A DNA stretch of 40,050 nt from Candidatus Aldehydirespirator catecholifindens (GCA_028283245.1 JAPYNU010000085.1:1-40050), one strand, 5' to 3'; positions 26,330 to 34,724 are shown, numbered from the stretch's first letter. The notes: generated by a model not told the origin, from the sequence alone. Made by a program: numbers and translations.

Positions 26330-27091
26330 ATGACAGCGACGACGCTGCGGCAGGACTCTCATATGACCGAGCGGGGTGAAGTCGCTTTCGGTGACAGCCG
26401 GATTGAGTATCGGGTGGTTCGCAGCGCACGGCGGCGCAAAACGATGGAAGTAACCATTGACAAGCCCGGTCGTGTGATTGTGGCAGCACCGCTCGACACT
26501 CCCGAAAGTCGAATCAACGAATTCGTGCGTCGCCGCGCTGGCTGGATCATCCGCCACGACGGAGCGGTTGCGTCAATGCCCCCTGAGAGGCGTTTCGTCA
26601 GCGGAGAGTCGCTTCCCTACCTCGGACGCGCGGTGCGTCTCAGCGTTCATCGCGTCGAGCAAGGCCCGGTCAAGGTCAGCTTCCAGCATTGGCAGTTCGA
26701 TGTGGATGTGCCCGACGCTCTACACGGCGACGAACGCCACTCTCAAGTGAGATCAGCTTTCGAGGCGTGGTATCGCAAAAGGGCCGCGCTGAAACTGCCT
26801 CCTCGCGTTGAACGCATGGCGCAACTGCTCGGAGTGCAGCCCTCAGCGGTGCTGATCCGCAACCAGAGCCAGCGTTGGGCTAGCTGTGCCCCTGACGGCA
26901 CACTGCGCTTCAACTGGCGTACCGTCATGGCCCCGCCCGCGCTGATCGACTACATCGTCGCCCACGAGCTGGCGCATCTGCGCATCCGAGAGCACAACGC
27001 TGAGTACTGGGCGTTTCTTGCTCAGGCAGTCCCCGACTACCGGCTGCGCCGTCAGCGGCTACGCGAATACGGCCAGCAGCTCTGCTTTTAG
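26330..27091 (+). CDS. YgjP/SprT-like zinc metallopeptidase (M48/DUF45 type)
   Basis: A 253-residue protein of the YgjP/WLM-like metallopeptidase family. AHELAHLRIREHNAEYWAFL (211-230) gives the HExxH zinc site (His212, Glu213, His216) and probable third ligand His222. The upstream NQSQRWASCAPDGTLRFNWR segment is diagnostic for DUF45/YgjP. An internal ATG at 26363 may be the true start. Genes of this family often sit immediately after hsdR in type I loci, though their role there is unclear to me. It lies 28 bp after hsdR and ends 8 bp before the convergent dihydropyrimidinase gene. Confidence 0.9.
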   Translation: MTATTLRQDSHMTERGEVAFGDSRIEYRVVRSARRRKTMEVTIDKPGRVIVAAPLDTPESRINEFVRRRAGWIIRHDGAVASMPPERRFVSGESLPYLGRAVRLSVHRVEQGPVKVSFQHWQFDVDVPDALHGDERHSQVRSAFEAWYRKRAALKLPPRVERMAQLLGVQPSAVLIRNQSQRWASCAPDGTLRFNWRTVMAPPALIDYIVAHELAHLRIREHNAEYWAFLAQAVPDYRLRRQRLREYGQQLCF

Positions 27092-27108
27092 ATCAGCTTC
27101 TAGATCAG
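27085..27108. repeat. 12-bp tandem duplication across two convergent stop codons
   Basis: CTTTTAGATCAG (27085-27096) is followed directly by CTTCTAGATCAG (27097-27108), 11 of 12 identical. The first copy holds the stop of the metallopeptidase gene and the second holds the stop of the convergent dihydropyrimidinase gene. Confidence 0.85.
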
Positions 27109-28509
27109 GTATTGGCTTAGGCCTCGCCGTAGGTATTGGCCGTCACCTTTGCGGCCCAGATACTGGCCGTCGTTGATCAGCTTGCGTCCCCTTGAGAACA
27201 CCGTGTCTACATGGCCGGTCACTTCAACGCCCTCATAAGCCGAGTGATCCATGTTCATGTGATGATTGTCAACGCTGATAGTCCACTGCTTGGCAGGGTC
27301 ATAGATCACTACATCGGCATCAGAGCCTGGCGCGATCACACCTTTACGGGGATAGAGCCCCATCATGCGCGCCGGAGTGGTAGCACATAACTCCACCCAG
27401 CGCGGCAAACCGATCTCTCCGGTCACTACCCCCTGATAGATCATGTCCATACGATGCTCAACGCCGCCGATGCCGTTAGGTATCGCTCGGAAATCGTTCA
27501 AACCCAGTTCCTTCTGCTCTTTCATACAGAACGGGCAATGATCGGTGGACACAACCGCCAAATCGTTAGTGCGCAACCCCTTCCACAGATCATCCTGATG
27601 CCCCTCAGCACGTGAACGCAGCGGAGTGGAACACACGTAGGCAGCACCCCCAAAGTCGGGCAGGTCAAGATGCTCTTCCAAGCTGAAATGCAGATACTGC
27701 GGGCAGGTCTCAGCGAACACGTTCATGCCCGCATCACGAGCCAGTGTCACCTGCTCAAGAGCCTCCGAGGCCGACAGATGCACAATGTAAAGCGGCGCAG
27801 CACCCACCTTGGCTAGCTGTATGGCCCGATGCGTGGCCTCGGACTCCAACTCCTTACGACGCACATAGCCGTGAGTCACCGGGCTGGTCTCGCCCCGCTC
27901 AAAAGCCTGCTCGGCCAACACATCAATGGCTAGGCCGTTCTCGGCGTGCATCATTATGAGCCCGCCGTTTCCAGCAGCCTGCTGCATGGCTCGCAGGATC
28001 TGACCGTCATCAGCGAGGAACACCCCCGGGTAAGCCATGAACAGCTTGAAGCTGGTGATGCCCTCATTCACCAGCAGGTCCATCTCTTTGAGCGAATCGT
28101 TGTCGACCCCGCCGATGATCATGTGGAAGCCGTAGTCGACAGCGCAGTTGCCTTCTGCTTTTGCCATCCAGGCATCAAGGCTCTCCCTGACGTTCTCGCC
28201 GTAACGCTGCACTGCAAAGTCAACGATGGTGGTTGTGCCGCCCCAAGCAGCGGCTCGTGTGCCGGTCTCAAAAGTGTCCGACGCGAAGGTCCCTCCGAAA
28301 GGCAGTTCCATGTGAGTGTGAACATCAACGCCACCGGGCACTACCAGCCTGCCTGAGGCATCAACCACCTCGGCGCTCTGCTCAACGGAGACAGCGATGT
28401 CGCTACCGGGACGCAACACCGCAGCGATCTGCTCACCGTCGATCAGCACATCGGCCGGATCTGCGCCGGTTGAGCTAACGACAGTGCCTCCCTTAATTAG
28501 TGTTGTCAT
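27100..28509 (-). CDS. hydA: Dihydropyrimidinase / hydantoinase
   Basis: A 469-residue amidohydrolase opening the ring of dihydrouracil or dihydrothymine to the N-carbamoyl beta-amino acid. The metal centre is intact: VDVHTHMELPFGG (His64, His66), SFKLFMAYPG with the carboxylated Lys155, MMHAENG (His188), YIVHLSASEAL (His244) and VSTDHCPF (Asp323). The C-terminus ends GLSQYLI, common in this family. The start is ATG behind a strong GGAGG. Next upstream on the same strand, after a repeat-filled gap, is a beta-ureidopropionase-like nitrilase, the next enzyme of the pathway. A hydantoinase of other specificity cannot be excluded. Confidence 0.93.
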   Translation of the reverse strand: MTTLIKGGTVVSSTGADPADVLIDGEQIAAVLRPGSDIAVSVEQSAEVVDASGRLVVPGGVDVHTHMELPFGGTFASDTFETGTRAAAWGGTTTIVDFAVQRYGENVRESLDAWMAKAEGNCAVDYGFHMIIGGVDNDSLKEMDLLVNEGITSFKLFMAYPGVFLADDGQILRAMQQAAGNGGLIMMHAENGLAIDVLAEQAFERGETSPVTHGYVRRKELESEATHRAIQLAKVGAAPLYIVHLSASEALEQVTLARDAGMNVFAETCPQYLHFSLEEHLDLPDFGGAAYVCSTPLRSRAEGHQDDLWKGLRTNDLAVVSTDHCPFCMKEQKELGLNDFRAIPNGIGGVEHRMDMIYQGVVTGEIGLPRWVELCATTPARMMGLYPRKGVIAPGSDADVVIYDPAKQWTISVDNHHMNMDHSAYEGVEVTGHVDTVFSRGRKLINDGQYLGRKGDGQYLRRGLSQYLI

Positions 28510-28524
28510 CTTCGTCCTCCTGTC

Positions 28525-28637
28525 GGTGCAGAATTCAGTTTGTGGGATTCACGGTGCGGGATTCGCAGAATTCAAGGTGCGAGATTCAGGGTGCAGAATT
28601 CAAGGTTGGGATTCAAGGTGTGGGAATCAGGGTGCGG
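28525..28637. repeat. Degenerate ~14-bp minisatellite between hydA and nitrilase gene
   Basis: Seven or eight imperfect units of a GGTGCGGGATTCAA-like sequence run through the 117-bp gap, for example GGTGCGAGATTCAG (28577-28590) and GGTGCAGAATTCAA (28591-28604). The last units cross the nitrilase stop codon (28627-28629). Unit length varies from 11 to 14 with one fused longer unit. No unique spacers occur, so it is not a CRISPR array. It leaves the ribosome site of hydA (28511-28520) intact. Confidence 0.85.
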
Positions 28638-29469
28638 TTAGCGAGCCGTAGGCATCGGGGCGACGATCACGGTAGAAGGCCCACTGCGAGCGAACCTCCT
28701 CAATCATGTCAAGATCAAGTTGACGCACTACCAGTTCTTCGGTCTGATCCGAGGCGGTGCCGTCAACGAACTGACCTCTGGGATTAGCAAAATACGAGGT
28801 GCCGTAGAAGTCGTTGTCGCCGAGGGGCTCTATCCCCACCCGGTTGATGGCCCCCACGAAATACATGTTCGCTGCCGCGGCCGAGGTCTGCTCAAGTTGC
28901 CACAGATAAGCAGACAAACCCCGGCTAGTTGCCGACGGGTTGAACACGATCTCAGCACCAGCGAGACCCAGCGCACGCCAACCCTCGGGGAAGTGCCGGT
29001 CATAACAGATGTAAACCCCGACGGTGCCTACAGCAGTCTCAAACACTGGATAGCCCAAGTTGCCGGGACGGAAGTAGAACTTCTCCCAGAATCCCTGCAC
29101 TTGCGGGATGTGAGTCTTGCGGTATTTGCCGAGGTAAGTGCCGTCGGCATCAATCACTGCGGCGGTGTTGTAGAGCAGTCCAGCCCCTTCACGCTCATAC
29201 ATGGGCAGCACCAGAACCATCTCGTGTTTAGCAGCCAGTTCGCAGAAGCGCTTGGTGGTCGGCCCGTCGGGAACAACTTCGGCGTATGAGTAGAAGTCAG
29301 TGTCTTGCACTTGACAGAAGTAAGGCCCGTAGAAGAGCTCCTGGAAGCACATCACTTGGGTGCCAACAGCCGCCGCCTCAGCGACATACTTCTCGTGCTG
29401 GACGATCATGGACTCTTTGTCGCCGGTCCATGCCACCTGCACTACGGCTGCGTTCACGTTACGCGCCAT
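28627..29469 (-). CDS. Nitrilase-superfamily amidohydrolase, beta-ureidopropionase-like
   Basis: A 280-residue C-N hydrolase that probably cleaves N-carbamoyl-beta-alanine to beta-alanine, CO2 and ammonia. The catalytic triad is clear: Glu44 in FQELFYGPYF, Lys118 in YRKTHIP and Cys155 in VYICYDRHFPEGW. The FYFRPGNLGYPVF segment agrees with beta-ureidopropionase-like members. I place the start at ATG 29469 (MARNVNAAVVQVAW), preceded by AGAGAGGCAGG; an upstream in-frame start at 29535 would add a low-quality Gln/Arg-rich stretch. It follows hydA in pathway order and precedes it in transcription order. Confidence 0.9.
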   Translation of the reverse strand: MARNVNAAVVQVAWTGDKESMIVQHEKYVAEAAAVGTQVMCFQELFYGPYFCQVQDTDFYSYAEVVPDGPTTKRFCELAAKHEMVLVLPMYEREGAGLLYNTAAVIDADGTYLGKYRKTHIPQVQGFWEKFYFRPGNLGYPVFETAVGTVGVYICYDRHFPEGWRALGLAGAEIVFNPSATSRGLSAYLWQLEQTSAAAANMYFVGAINRVGIEPLGDNDFYGTSYFANPRGQFVDGTASDQTEELVVRQLDLDMIEEVRSQWAFYRDRRPDAYGSLTAP

Positions 29470-29587
29470 TGTCCTGCCTCTCTTTCGTTGGTGTTGCTGC
29501 TTGCAGCGTCCTTGCTGCGTTGCTGTGTCGTTCAACCGTGTTCTGCTTGCGGTTCGGCTTGCGAGAACGTCAAAACCTTAGCAACCG

Positions 29588-29697
29588 ACACGCTGCTGAT
29601 ACCTAGTCGGTCAACAAACCTTCGACATCAACACGCTGCTGATACCTAGTCGGTCAACAAGTTTTCTACCTAGTTGGTCAACAAGTTTTCGACATCG
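29588..29697. repeat. Tandem copies of the rbsK 3' end
   Basis: A 30-bp sequence (29588-29617) is repeated exactly at 29631-29660, a 43-bp period. A third, partial copy is the end of the ribokinase gene itself (29670-29697). Read leftward the copies encode DVENLLTN-stop, ENLLTD-stop and DVEGLLTD-stop. The gene's last codons and stop have thus been duplicated twice downstream. This fills most of the 200-bp gap to the nitrilase start, which otherwise holds TTGCTGC-rich sequence. Confidence 0.85.
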
Positions 29698-30593
29698 GCT
29701 CTTGAGGGCAGAGACGGCTGCGCGCCGTAGCGCATCGTGGAGACTGCTCCGACTTTCACCGCCCACTGCGTGGCGGCCACTAAATCAGCGCCATCAACAA
29801 ACGCATCGGCTAGAGCACCGCAGAACGCGTCGCCTGCGGCTGTGGTGTCCAGCGAAGCCACTTGCGGGGCACGCACATGGCAGGCATCGTCGGGGGTGAC
29901 CACCATGGCACCTTCAGAGCCCAGCGTCACCACAGCCGCTGCGGCTGGGATAACACGAGCCAGTTCTACTGCAACCTCGGCATTCACCTCACCGCTTGCA
30001 GCGAGCTGCGCCTGTCCTGTCATCGTTGCTAACTCGCTTTGGTTGGGGACGATCACGTCAATACTGCTCAACAAATCCTCATCAAGTGGGACACGCGGCG
30101 CGGGCGCTGGAGTCAGCAATACCACGCCGGTAGCACAGCGAACCGCTGCCGTCACCGCCTCAACAGGCACCTCAAGTTGCAGCAATGTCACCTTTGCAGA
30201 TTGCAGAGCCCCGGCAGCGCTTTCAACATCGGCTGGGCTAAGCCTGTTGTTGGCACCAGGACTGACCACAATTGAGTTCTCACCGTCGGCAGCAACCGCA
30301 ATCAGGGCAACTCCGCTGGCGGTGCTTTCGGTCGTGAGCAGTTCGGTGACATCCACGCCAGCGGAGGCGATGGCGGCGCGCAGCATGGTGCCTGCCTCAT
30401 CGTCACCGACACGTCCGACCATGGCCACACGACGTCCCAGACGGGCCGCAGCCACAGCCTGGTTGGCACCCTTGCCGCCGGGGATCCGTTGCAGGTCACC
30501 ACCGTGAATGGTTTCGCCTGCCACCGGGATCGTCGCCACATCCACCACTAGGTCAAGGTTGGCGCTGCCCACCACCACAACTTCAGGCTTCAT
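29670..30593 (-). CDS. rbsK: Ribokinase (PfkB family)
   Basis: A 307-residue PfkB-family sugar kinase, probably phosphorylating ribose. The N-terminal signature GGKGANQAVAAARLG (39-53) and C-terminal LDTTAAGDAFCGAL with catalytic Asp255 are both intact. Beside pyrimidine-degrading genes it would consume ribose released from nucleosides. No nucleosidase is present in the window, so that link is inferred. The start is ATG with no recognisable ribosome-binding site, because the leader consists of short tandem repeats. Confidence 0.92.
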   Translation of the reverse strand: MKPEVVVVGSANLDLVVDVATIPVAGETIHGGDLQRIPGGKGANQAVAAARLGRRVAMVGRVGDDEAGTMLRAAIASAGVDVTELLTTESTASGVALIAVAADGENSIVVSPGANNRLSPADVESAAGALQSAKVTLLQLEVPVEAVTAAVRCATGVVLLTPAPAPRVPLDEDLLSSIDVIVPNQSELATMTGQAQLAASGEVNAEVAVELARVIPAAAAVVTLGSEGAMVVTPDDACHVRAPQVASLDTTAAGDAFCGALADAFVDGADLVAATQWAVKVGAVSTMRYGAQPSLPSRADVENLLTN

Positions 30594-30665
30594 TTCTGTG
30601 CCGATTTCTGTGCCTGAGTTCTGTGTCCGAGTCTGTGCTGAGTTCGTGTCCGAGTTCGTGTCTGA
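30594..30665. repeat. Degenerate ~12-bp tandem repeats in the rbsK leader
   Basis: About six imperfect units of 11-13 bp, such as TTTCTGTGCCTGA (30605-30617), GTTCTGTGTCCGA (30618-30630), GTTCGTGTCCGA (30642-30653) and GTTCGTGTCTGA (30654-30665), abut the rbsK ATG. They occupy the place where its ribosome site should be. The remainder of the gap to 30713 holds only a possible promoter for the rightward gene. Confidence 0.85.
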
Positions 30666-30713
30666 CTGCTTGGGTCTGCGTATGCATGGCTGCTGACACT
30701 AGCTTTAACTGCG

Positions 30714-31259
30714 ATGACCTGGCTCTACGCCTTCATGCTTTTTGCGGGGGCGCCTGTGCTGCTGTGGTTCGTGTTCAGCGGCGGCGATGCTGATGCCGAC
30801 AGTGGAATGGATGCCGACACGGGCGTGCTAGCAGATGTGATGTCGTTCATACCGTTGAGCAGCCTTGCCTTCATTGCCACATTCTTCGGCGCAACGGGAC
30901 TAGCAGCCCAATGGGTTGGTGCCTCAGCGGTGCTGTCGTTGCTGCTAGCGGTCGGCGTCGGAGCGACTGCCGGTGCTATCAACAGTGCCACCTTCGCCTT
31001 TCTGCGCCGCAGTGAAGCCTCAAGCGACGTGAGCGACCGTGAGATAGAAGGCAGCATCGCCCGAGTCACCCTGCCTATCACCAGCGAACACCGCGGCAGA
31101 ATCGTGGTCGGTGTTGCAGGTGCCCGCACTCAGATGACCGCCGCTGCAGTTGATGCCCTCGAGCAAGGCCAAACCATTGAGAAAGGCAGCCGAGTGATCG
31201 TTGTGCGGATCAACGAAGGCGTGGCCCTTGTCACCCGACTAGACCCGCAGTTGGAGTAA
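30714..31259 (+). CDS. NfeD-like membrane protein
   Basis: A 181-residue protein with about three N-terminal membrane segments (3-21, roughly 45-62 and 66-92). A soluble C-terminal OB-fold-like domain from about 110 reads EGSIARVTLPITSEHRGRIVVGV and KGSRVIVVRINEGVALVTRL. This is the plan of short NfeD proteins, which pair with flotillin-like SPFH proteins in membrane microdomains. The flotillin gene follows on the same strand, so the pair is conserved in form. No Shine-Dalgarno sequence precedes the ATG. Confidence 0.75.
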   Translation: MTWLYAFMLFAGAPVLLWFVFSGGDADADSGMDADTGVLADVMSFIPLSSLAFIATFFGATGLAAQWVGASAVLSLLLAVGVGATAGAINSATFAFLRRSEASSDVSDREIEGSIARVTLPITSEHRGRIVVGVAGARTQMTAAAVDALEQGQTIEKGSRVIVVRINEGVALVTRLDPQLE

Positions 31260-31285
31260 CACCCAAGCCTTGCAAAAGGTTCATC

Positions 31286-31363
31286 TCTAGCGACGGGTGT
31301 TGCGTCTAGCGACAGGCGTTGCGCTGCAAATTGTCTCAAGCGAGTGTTACGCTCGCAGCGACA
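31286..31363. repeat. 19-bp tandem duplication and stem-loop before the flotillin gene
   Basis: TCTAGCGACGGGTGTTGCG (31286-31304) is followed directly by TCTAGCGACAGGCGTTGCG (31305-31323), 17 of 19 identical. Next comes an imperfect hairpin with arms GCGAG/CTCGC (31340-31356) and outer TGTC/GACA pairing (31332-31363). The hairpin may be a terminator or attenuator between the NfeD and flotillin genes. Confidence 0.6.
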
Positions 31364-31407
31364 GTTGAGGCGGCAATAGATGCGCCATGCGCGGAAGGGA
31401 TGTCACC

Positions 31408-32718
31408 ATGTCCACAGCAGGAATAGTTGGTTTAGCGCTCGCGCTGTCTGTGCTCTTGGTGATCTTGATCGTGCGATCATTGATCGTGATCTGCCCACCC
31501 AACCGGGTGGCGGTGATCTCGGGGCGCACCCGCACTCTGTCTGACGGGCGCACCGTGGGTTATCGGATCCTCAAAGGCGGCCGCACACTGCGGGTGCCGC
31601 TGATCGAGAAGGTCGCCTGGATGGACCTCAACACGATCCCTCTTGAAGTCGCGGTGCAAAACGCCTACTCGCGCGGGGCTATACCTCTTAACGTGATGGG
31701 CATCGCCAACGTCAAAGTGTCGAGTGGTGAAGGGCTGCTCGAGAACGCTGCTGAGCGTTTTTTGCATGTGGATCATGCCCACATCGGCAAGATCGCTAAA
31801 GAAACCTTGGAGGCCAACCTTCGTGGCGTGCTGGCAACAATGTCGCCTGAAGAGGTCAACGAGGATCGTCTCAAGTTCAGCCATCAACTGATCGACGAAG
31901 CCGACGAAGACATCAAAACCCTGGGCCTAGAACTTGACGTGCTAAAGATCCAGAACGTCACCGACGACGTGAACTACCTTGAATCGGTGGGTCGGCGCCT
32001 CACCGCTGAGGTGATCCGTGATGCCCGCGTTGCTGAAGCCGAACGCGCCGCCGAATCCGAGCAGGCCGAAGCCGGGGCGCGTCGGGCTGCCCAGGTCGCT
32101 CAGATCGAAGCGGACAAAGCCATCGTTGAGGAGCAGAACGCTCTGCGAGTGCGCACCGCTGAGCTTGAAGCCATCTCACGGGCGCGTGAGGAGGAAGCGC
32201 TGGTAGCTGGCGAGACCGCCAAAGCTGTGGCCAGCCAAGACCTGGAATCAGAACGCATCGAACTAGAGAAACGGCGCGTGGAAGCCGATGTGGTAGTGCC
32301 AGCAAGAGCCGAACTTGAGGCACGCCAACTACAAGCCCAAGCCGAAGCAGCCAAGATCGTGGAAGACGGCAAAGCCCAAGTGGAAGTGTTCAAGCGTCTC
32401 ACCGACCAGTATCAGGCAGCGGGTGCCGACGGGCATGATCTGCTGGTGTTGAACATGCTGCCCGACCTGATCGACAAGATCGTCGCTACCGTGGCCAACG
32501 TCAGCATCGACCGAGTCGCTGTGGTGGACACTGGTGCAGGTGCCGCCAACGGCAACGGTTCCGGCGACGGTGTCTCACGCGGTGGGATACCCGGGTTGAT
32601 GAGCCAACTTCCAGCGTCGCTGGTGGCGATGACCGAACAGATTGAGGCAGCCACTGGAGTTGACATTTTGTCGTCGATGCGACGTAGCAACGACCAAAAC
32701 GACCAACACGGCGACTGA
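31408..32718 (+). CDS. Flotillin-like SPFH-domain protein
   Basis: A protein of about 436 residues with an N-terminal membrane anchor (AGIVGLALALSVLLVILIV) and an SPFH/band 7 domain (PPNRVAVISG, then VAWMDLNTIPLEVAVQNAYS, to about 185). A long Ala/Glu-rich coiled coil follows (about 200-345). A short Gly/Asn-rich linker near 390 precedes the tail. Flotillins scaffold membrane microdomains and oligomerise through the coiled coil. I place the start at ATG 31408, which has GGAAGG 9 bases upstream; an in-frame ATG at 31387 would add 7 residues. It is partnered by the NfeD-like gene. Confidence 0.9.
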   Translation: MSTAGIVGLALALSVLLVILIVRSLIVICPPNRVAVISGRTRTLSDGRTVGYRILKGGRTLRVPLIEKVAWMDLNTIPLEVAVQNAYSRGAIPLNVMGIANVKVSSGEGLLENAAERFLHVDHAHIGKIAKETLEANLRGVLATMSPEEVNEDRLKFSHQLIDEADEDIKTLGLELDVLKIQNVTDDVNYLESVGRRLTAEVIRDARVAEAERAAESEQAEAGARRAAQVAQIEADKAIVEEQNALRVRTAELEAISRAREEEALVAGETAKAVASQDLESERIELEKRRVEADVVVPARAELEARQLQAQAEAAKIVEDGKAQVEVFKRLTDQYQAAGADGHDLLVLNMLPDLIDKIVATVANVSIDRVAVVDTGAGAANGNGSGDGVSRGGIPGLMSQLPASLVAMTEQIEAATGVDILSSMRRSNDQNDQHGD

Positions 32719-32800
32719 ACCGGCACGCCGCACACGAGACCGCTAAATCCTCACAAGCGACCGAGCACCACGCACAACAGCTAAAACAACGGAGACTTCG

Positions 32801-34636
32801 ATGGCCGCAAAAAGAACCCGCCGAAGGCTTGTCGCATGGTGCTCGCCACTCATTGTTTTCGCCCTTATCGCCGCTGCATGTGGCGGTGGCAACGACGATG
32901 CCGACGCTAACGATCCTCAAGAGTCAACGGCGGTCGAAACCACAGAAACCACAGCCCCCGACGCAGACGGAGACAGCGGCGAAGACACACCATCTGCACC
33001 CGACGCAACGTCAACACCCGAAGATGAGCCTCTAGTAGCTCCAATCGACACAACCACCACCACCTTGGCGACCGACAACGACGCAGACAGCGACGACGAA
33101 ATGGAGCTGCAGCCGCAGTTTGGTGGCACTTTGCGAGTTGGCGTGGAAGCCGAGGGCGACGGCCTGAACCCGGCCGCCAGCAACTTCGCTGTGTCGGCCT
33201 ACGTGATGACCTACCCGATCTTTGATCCAGTGGCATATTGGGGTGTTGATGGGCGCTGGACCCCTTATCTAGCCGAGTCGTTCACTCCTGTTGGAGACGG
33301 CTCGTCATGGCAGATGAAGTTGCGTGAAGGGGTGCAGTTCCATGACGGCACCGCACTTGATGCCGAAGACTCAATCGCCACTTTTAGGGCTCAGCTCGCT
33401 GATCCGATTGTTTCGCTGGCGGTGCGGCCAGTCTTCCTCGCAGAGAACCCCATCGAACAAATCGACGACCTCACAGTGCAGTACAACCTCAACGAGCCGA
33501 GTGCTCATTTCCCGCAACAAGTCACCAGCCAGCTCGGAATGATCCTGCCGTCGGAATGGCTTGCACGAGCACAAACCGACGAAACGCTCAACCAGTCGCC
33601 GGTGGGCACTGGTCCGTTCATGATCGAAAGCCGCATCCTTGATGAGGTCACGACGCTGGTCCGCAACCCCAACTACTGGGCAGCAGACATCACCGACATT
33701 TACCTTGACCGCATCGAGATTTACCCGATAACCGACTCGGTGATCGCAGCCGAACGTGTAATCGCCGGTGACCTTGACCTGATCATCACCAGCAACTCCG
33801 ATGCCATTTTGACTCTGCGCGACGCAGACGGTGTGCAAACCTTCGAGAACCTTCGCTCCAGCGAAGAGTTCGCCATGATGAACACGCAGATGGCACCTTT
33901 CGATGACATCCGCGCCCGCAAAGCTTTGACCTTCGCCACCAACCGTGAAGCGTATGTACCTTTGATCCGTCAGGGCACCGCACCGCTGGCTGAGACTATG
34001 TTCCACCCAGACTTGATCTGGCACAACCCCGATGTGAAGCAACAAACCGATATGCCCGAGGAGGCTGCGCCGCTGGTGGACGAATACTGCGGCGACTTCC
34101 CCGACAACTGCACAAACGACGGCCTCATCAAAATCGAACTGCAGCACTCAGGGCCTTCGGTGGAGCAAAACCGCATCGCCGAACTACTGATCGACAGTTG
34201 GGAGCCATACTTCGAAGTGGAAGTGGACGAACTGCTTCAAGATGACCACATCATCCAAGTAGCTCTGGGTTCGTACAACGTGGTGACTTGGAGACAGTTC
34301 GGTGAGATCGATCCCGACAACGATGTCTTATGGATCGAATGCCGAGCGATTGGCATCATTTCGCTTAACTGGCCTCGTCACTGCGACGACGAACGCGACG
34401 CATTGTTGTATGAGCAGCGAGGCACCGACGACCTCAACCGGCGCGTCGAGATCTGGCATGAGATCCAGCAGCAAATCAGGGACTCGTACACCTACATTTT
34501 CTTTACTCACGCCAACTGGACTATCGGTGCCGCTGACAACGTCCACAATGTCTGCGGCCAGACTTCACCCACCGGTGTGGAACTGTTTTGCAACAATCAG
34601 GGGCGTGTGCAACTCCATCAGATTTGGTTGAGCTGA
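32801..34636 (+). CDS. Peptide/nickel-type ABC transporter substrate-binding lipoprotein (SBP_bac_5)
   Basis: A 611-residue extracytoplasmic binding protein with a signal segment and lipobox LIAAAC (lipidated Cys27). An unusually long acidic Thr/Asp/Glu linker extends to about residue 105. The SBP_bac_5 core starts FGGTLRVGVEAEGDGLNP and includes WQMKLREGVQFHDGTALDAED and SPVGTGPFMIE, both typical of oligopeptide or dipeptide binding proteins. The C-terminal region has several Cys residues (for example in DEYCGDFPDNC) that could form disulphides. It leads a five-gene importer operon. The substrate is unknown. Confidence 0.92.
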   Translation: MAAKRTRRRLVAWCSPLIVFALIAAACGGGNDDADANDPQESTAVETTETTAPDADGDSGEDTPSAPDATSTPEDEPLVAPIDTTTTTLATDNDADSDDEMELQPQFGGTLRVGVEAEGDGLNPAASNFAVSAYVMTYPIFDPVAYWGVDGRWTPYLAESFTPVGDGSSWQMKLREGVQFHDGTALDAEDSIATFRAQLADPIVSLAVRPVFLAENPIEQIDDLTVQYNLNEPSAHFPQQVTSQLGMILPSEWLARAQTDETLNQSPVGTGPFMIESRILDEVTTLVRNPNYWAADITDIYLDRIEIYPITDSVIAAERVIAGDLDLIITSNSDAILTLRDADGVQTFENLRSSEEFAMMNTQMAPFDDIRARKALTFATNREAYVPLIRQGTAPLAETMFHPDLIWHNPDVKQQTDMPEEAAPLVDEYCGDFPDNCTNDGLIKIELQHSGPSVEQNRIAELLIDSWEPYFEVEVDELLQDDHIIQVALGSYNVVTWRQFGEIDPDNDVLWIECRAIGIISLNWPRHCDDERDALLYEQRGTDDLNRRVEIWHEIQQQIRDSYTYIFFTHANWTIGAADNVHNVCGQTSPTGVELFCNNQGRVQLHQIWLS

Positions 34637-34643
34637 GATCAGC

Positions 34644-34679
34644 CTCTTGACTCTTGATGTCTAGGCGCTGCGACAAGAG
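34644..34679 (+). other. Intercistronic stem-loop after the binding-protein gene
   Basis: In the 88-bp gap before the permease gene, CTCTTGA is tandemly duplicated (34644-34657). Either copy can pair with CAAGAG at 34674-34679. A hairpin here would protect or partly terminate the upstream mRNA, a common way to make more binding protein than permease. The evidence is only the pairing. Confidence 0.3.
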
Positions 34680-34724
34680 AGCATTCACATGAGCGCACGA
34701 CAGCTTTAGAGGTCTTACGGACCG

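Noticed and set aside
9659..27091. BREX, DISARM or Dnd system
   Set aside because: No PglZ, BrxC, DrmA/B or DndB-E-like proteins are present; all genes fit type I restriction, CBASS, toxin-antitoxin modules and the PHP-ATPase pair.
8709..27091. Prophage or integrative element carrying the defence genes
   Set aside because: No integrase, recombinase, structural phage gene, tRNA target or flanking direct repeats were found within the window.
29470..29535. N-terminal extension of the nitrilase from 29535
   Set aside because: The extension is low-complexity Gln/Arg-rich; the ATG at 29469 has a ribosome site and starts the conserved first strand.
29737..30507. Long open frame (256 codons) antisense to rbsK
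   Set aside because: It is Ala/Ser/Thr-rich with no domain pattern and mirrors the codon bias of the well-supported ribokinase on the other strand.
28525..30665. Repeat arrays considered as CRISPR
   Set aside because: Units are only 11-14 bp, directly adjacent and degenerate, with no unique spacers of constant size and no cas genes in the window.
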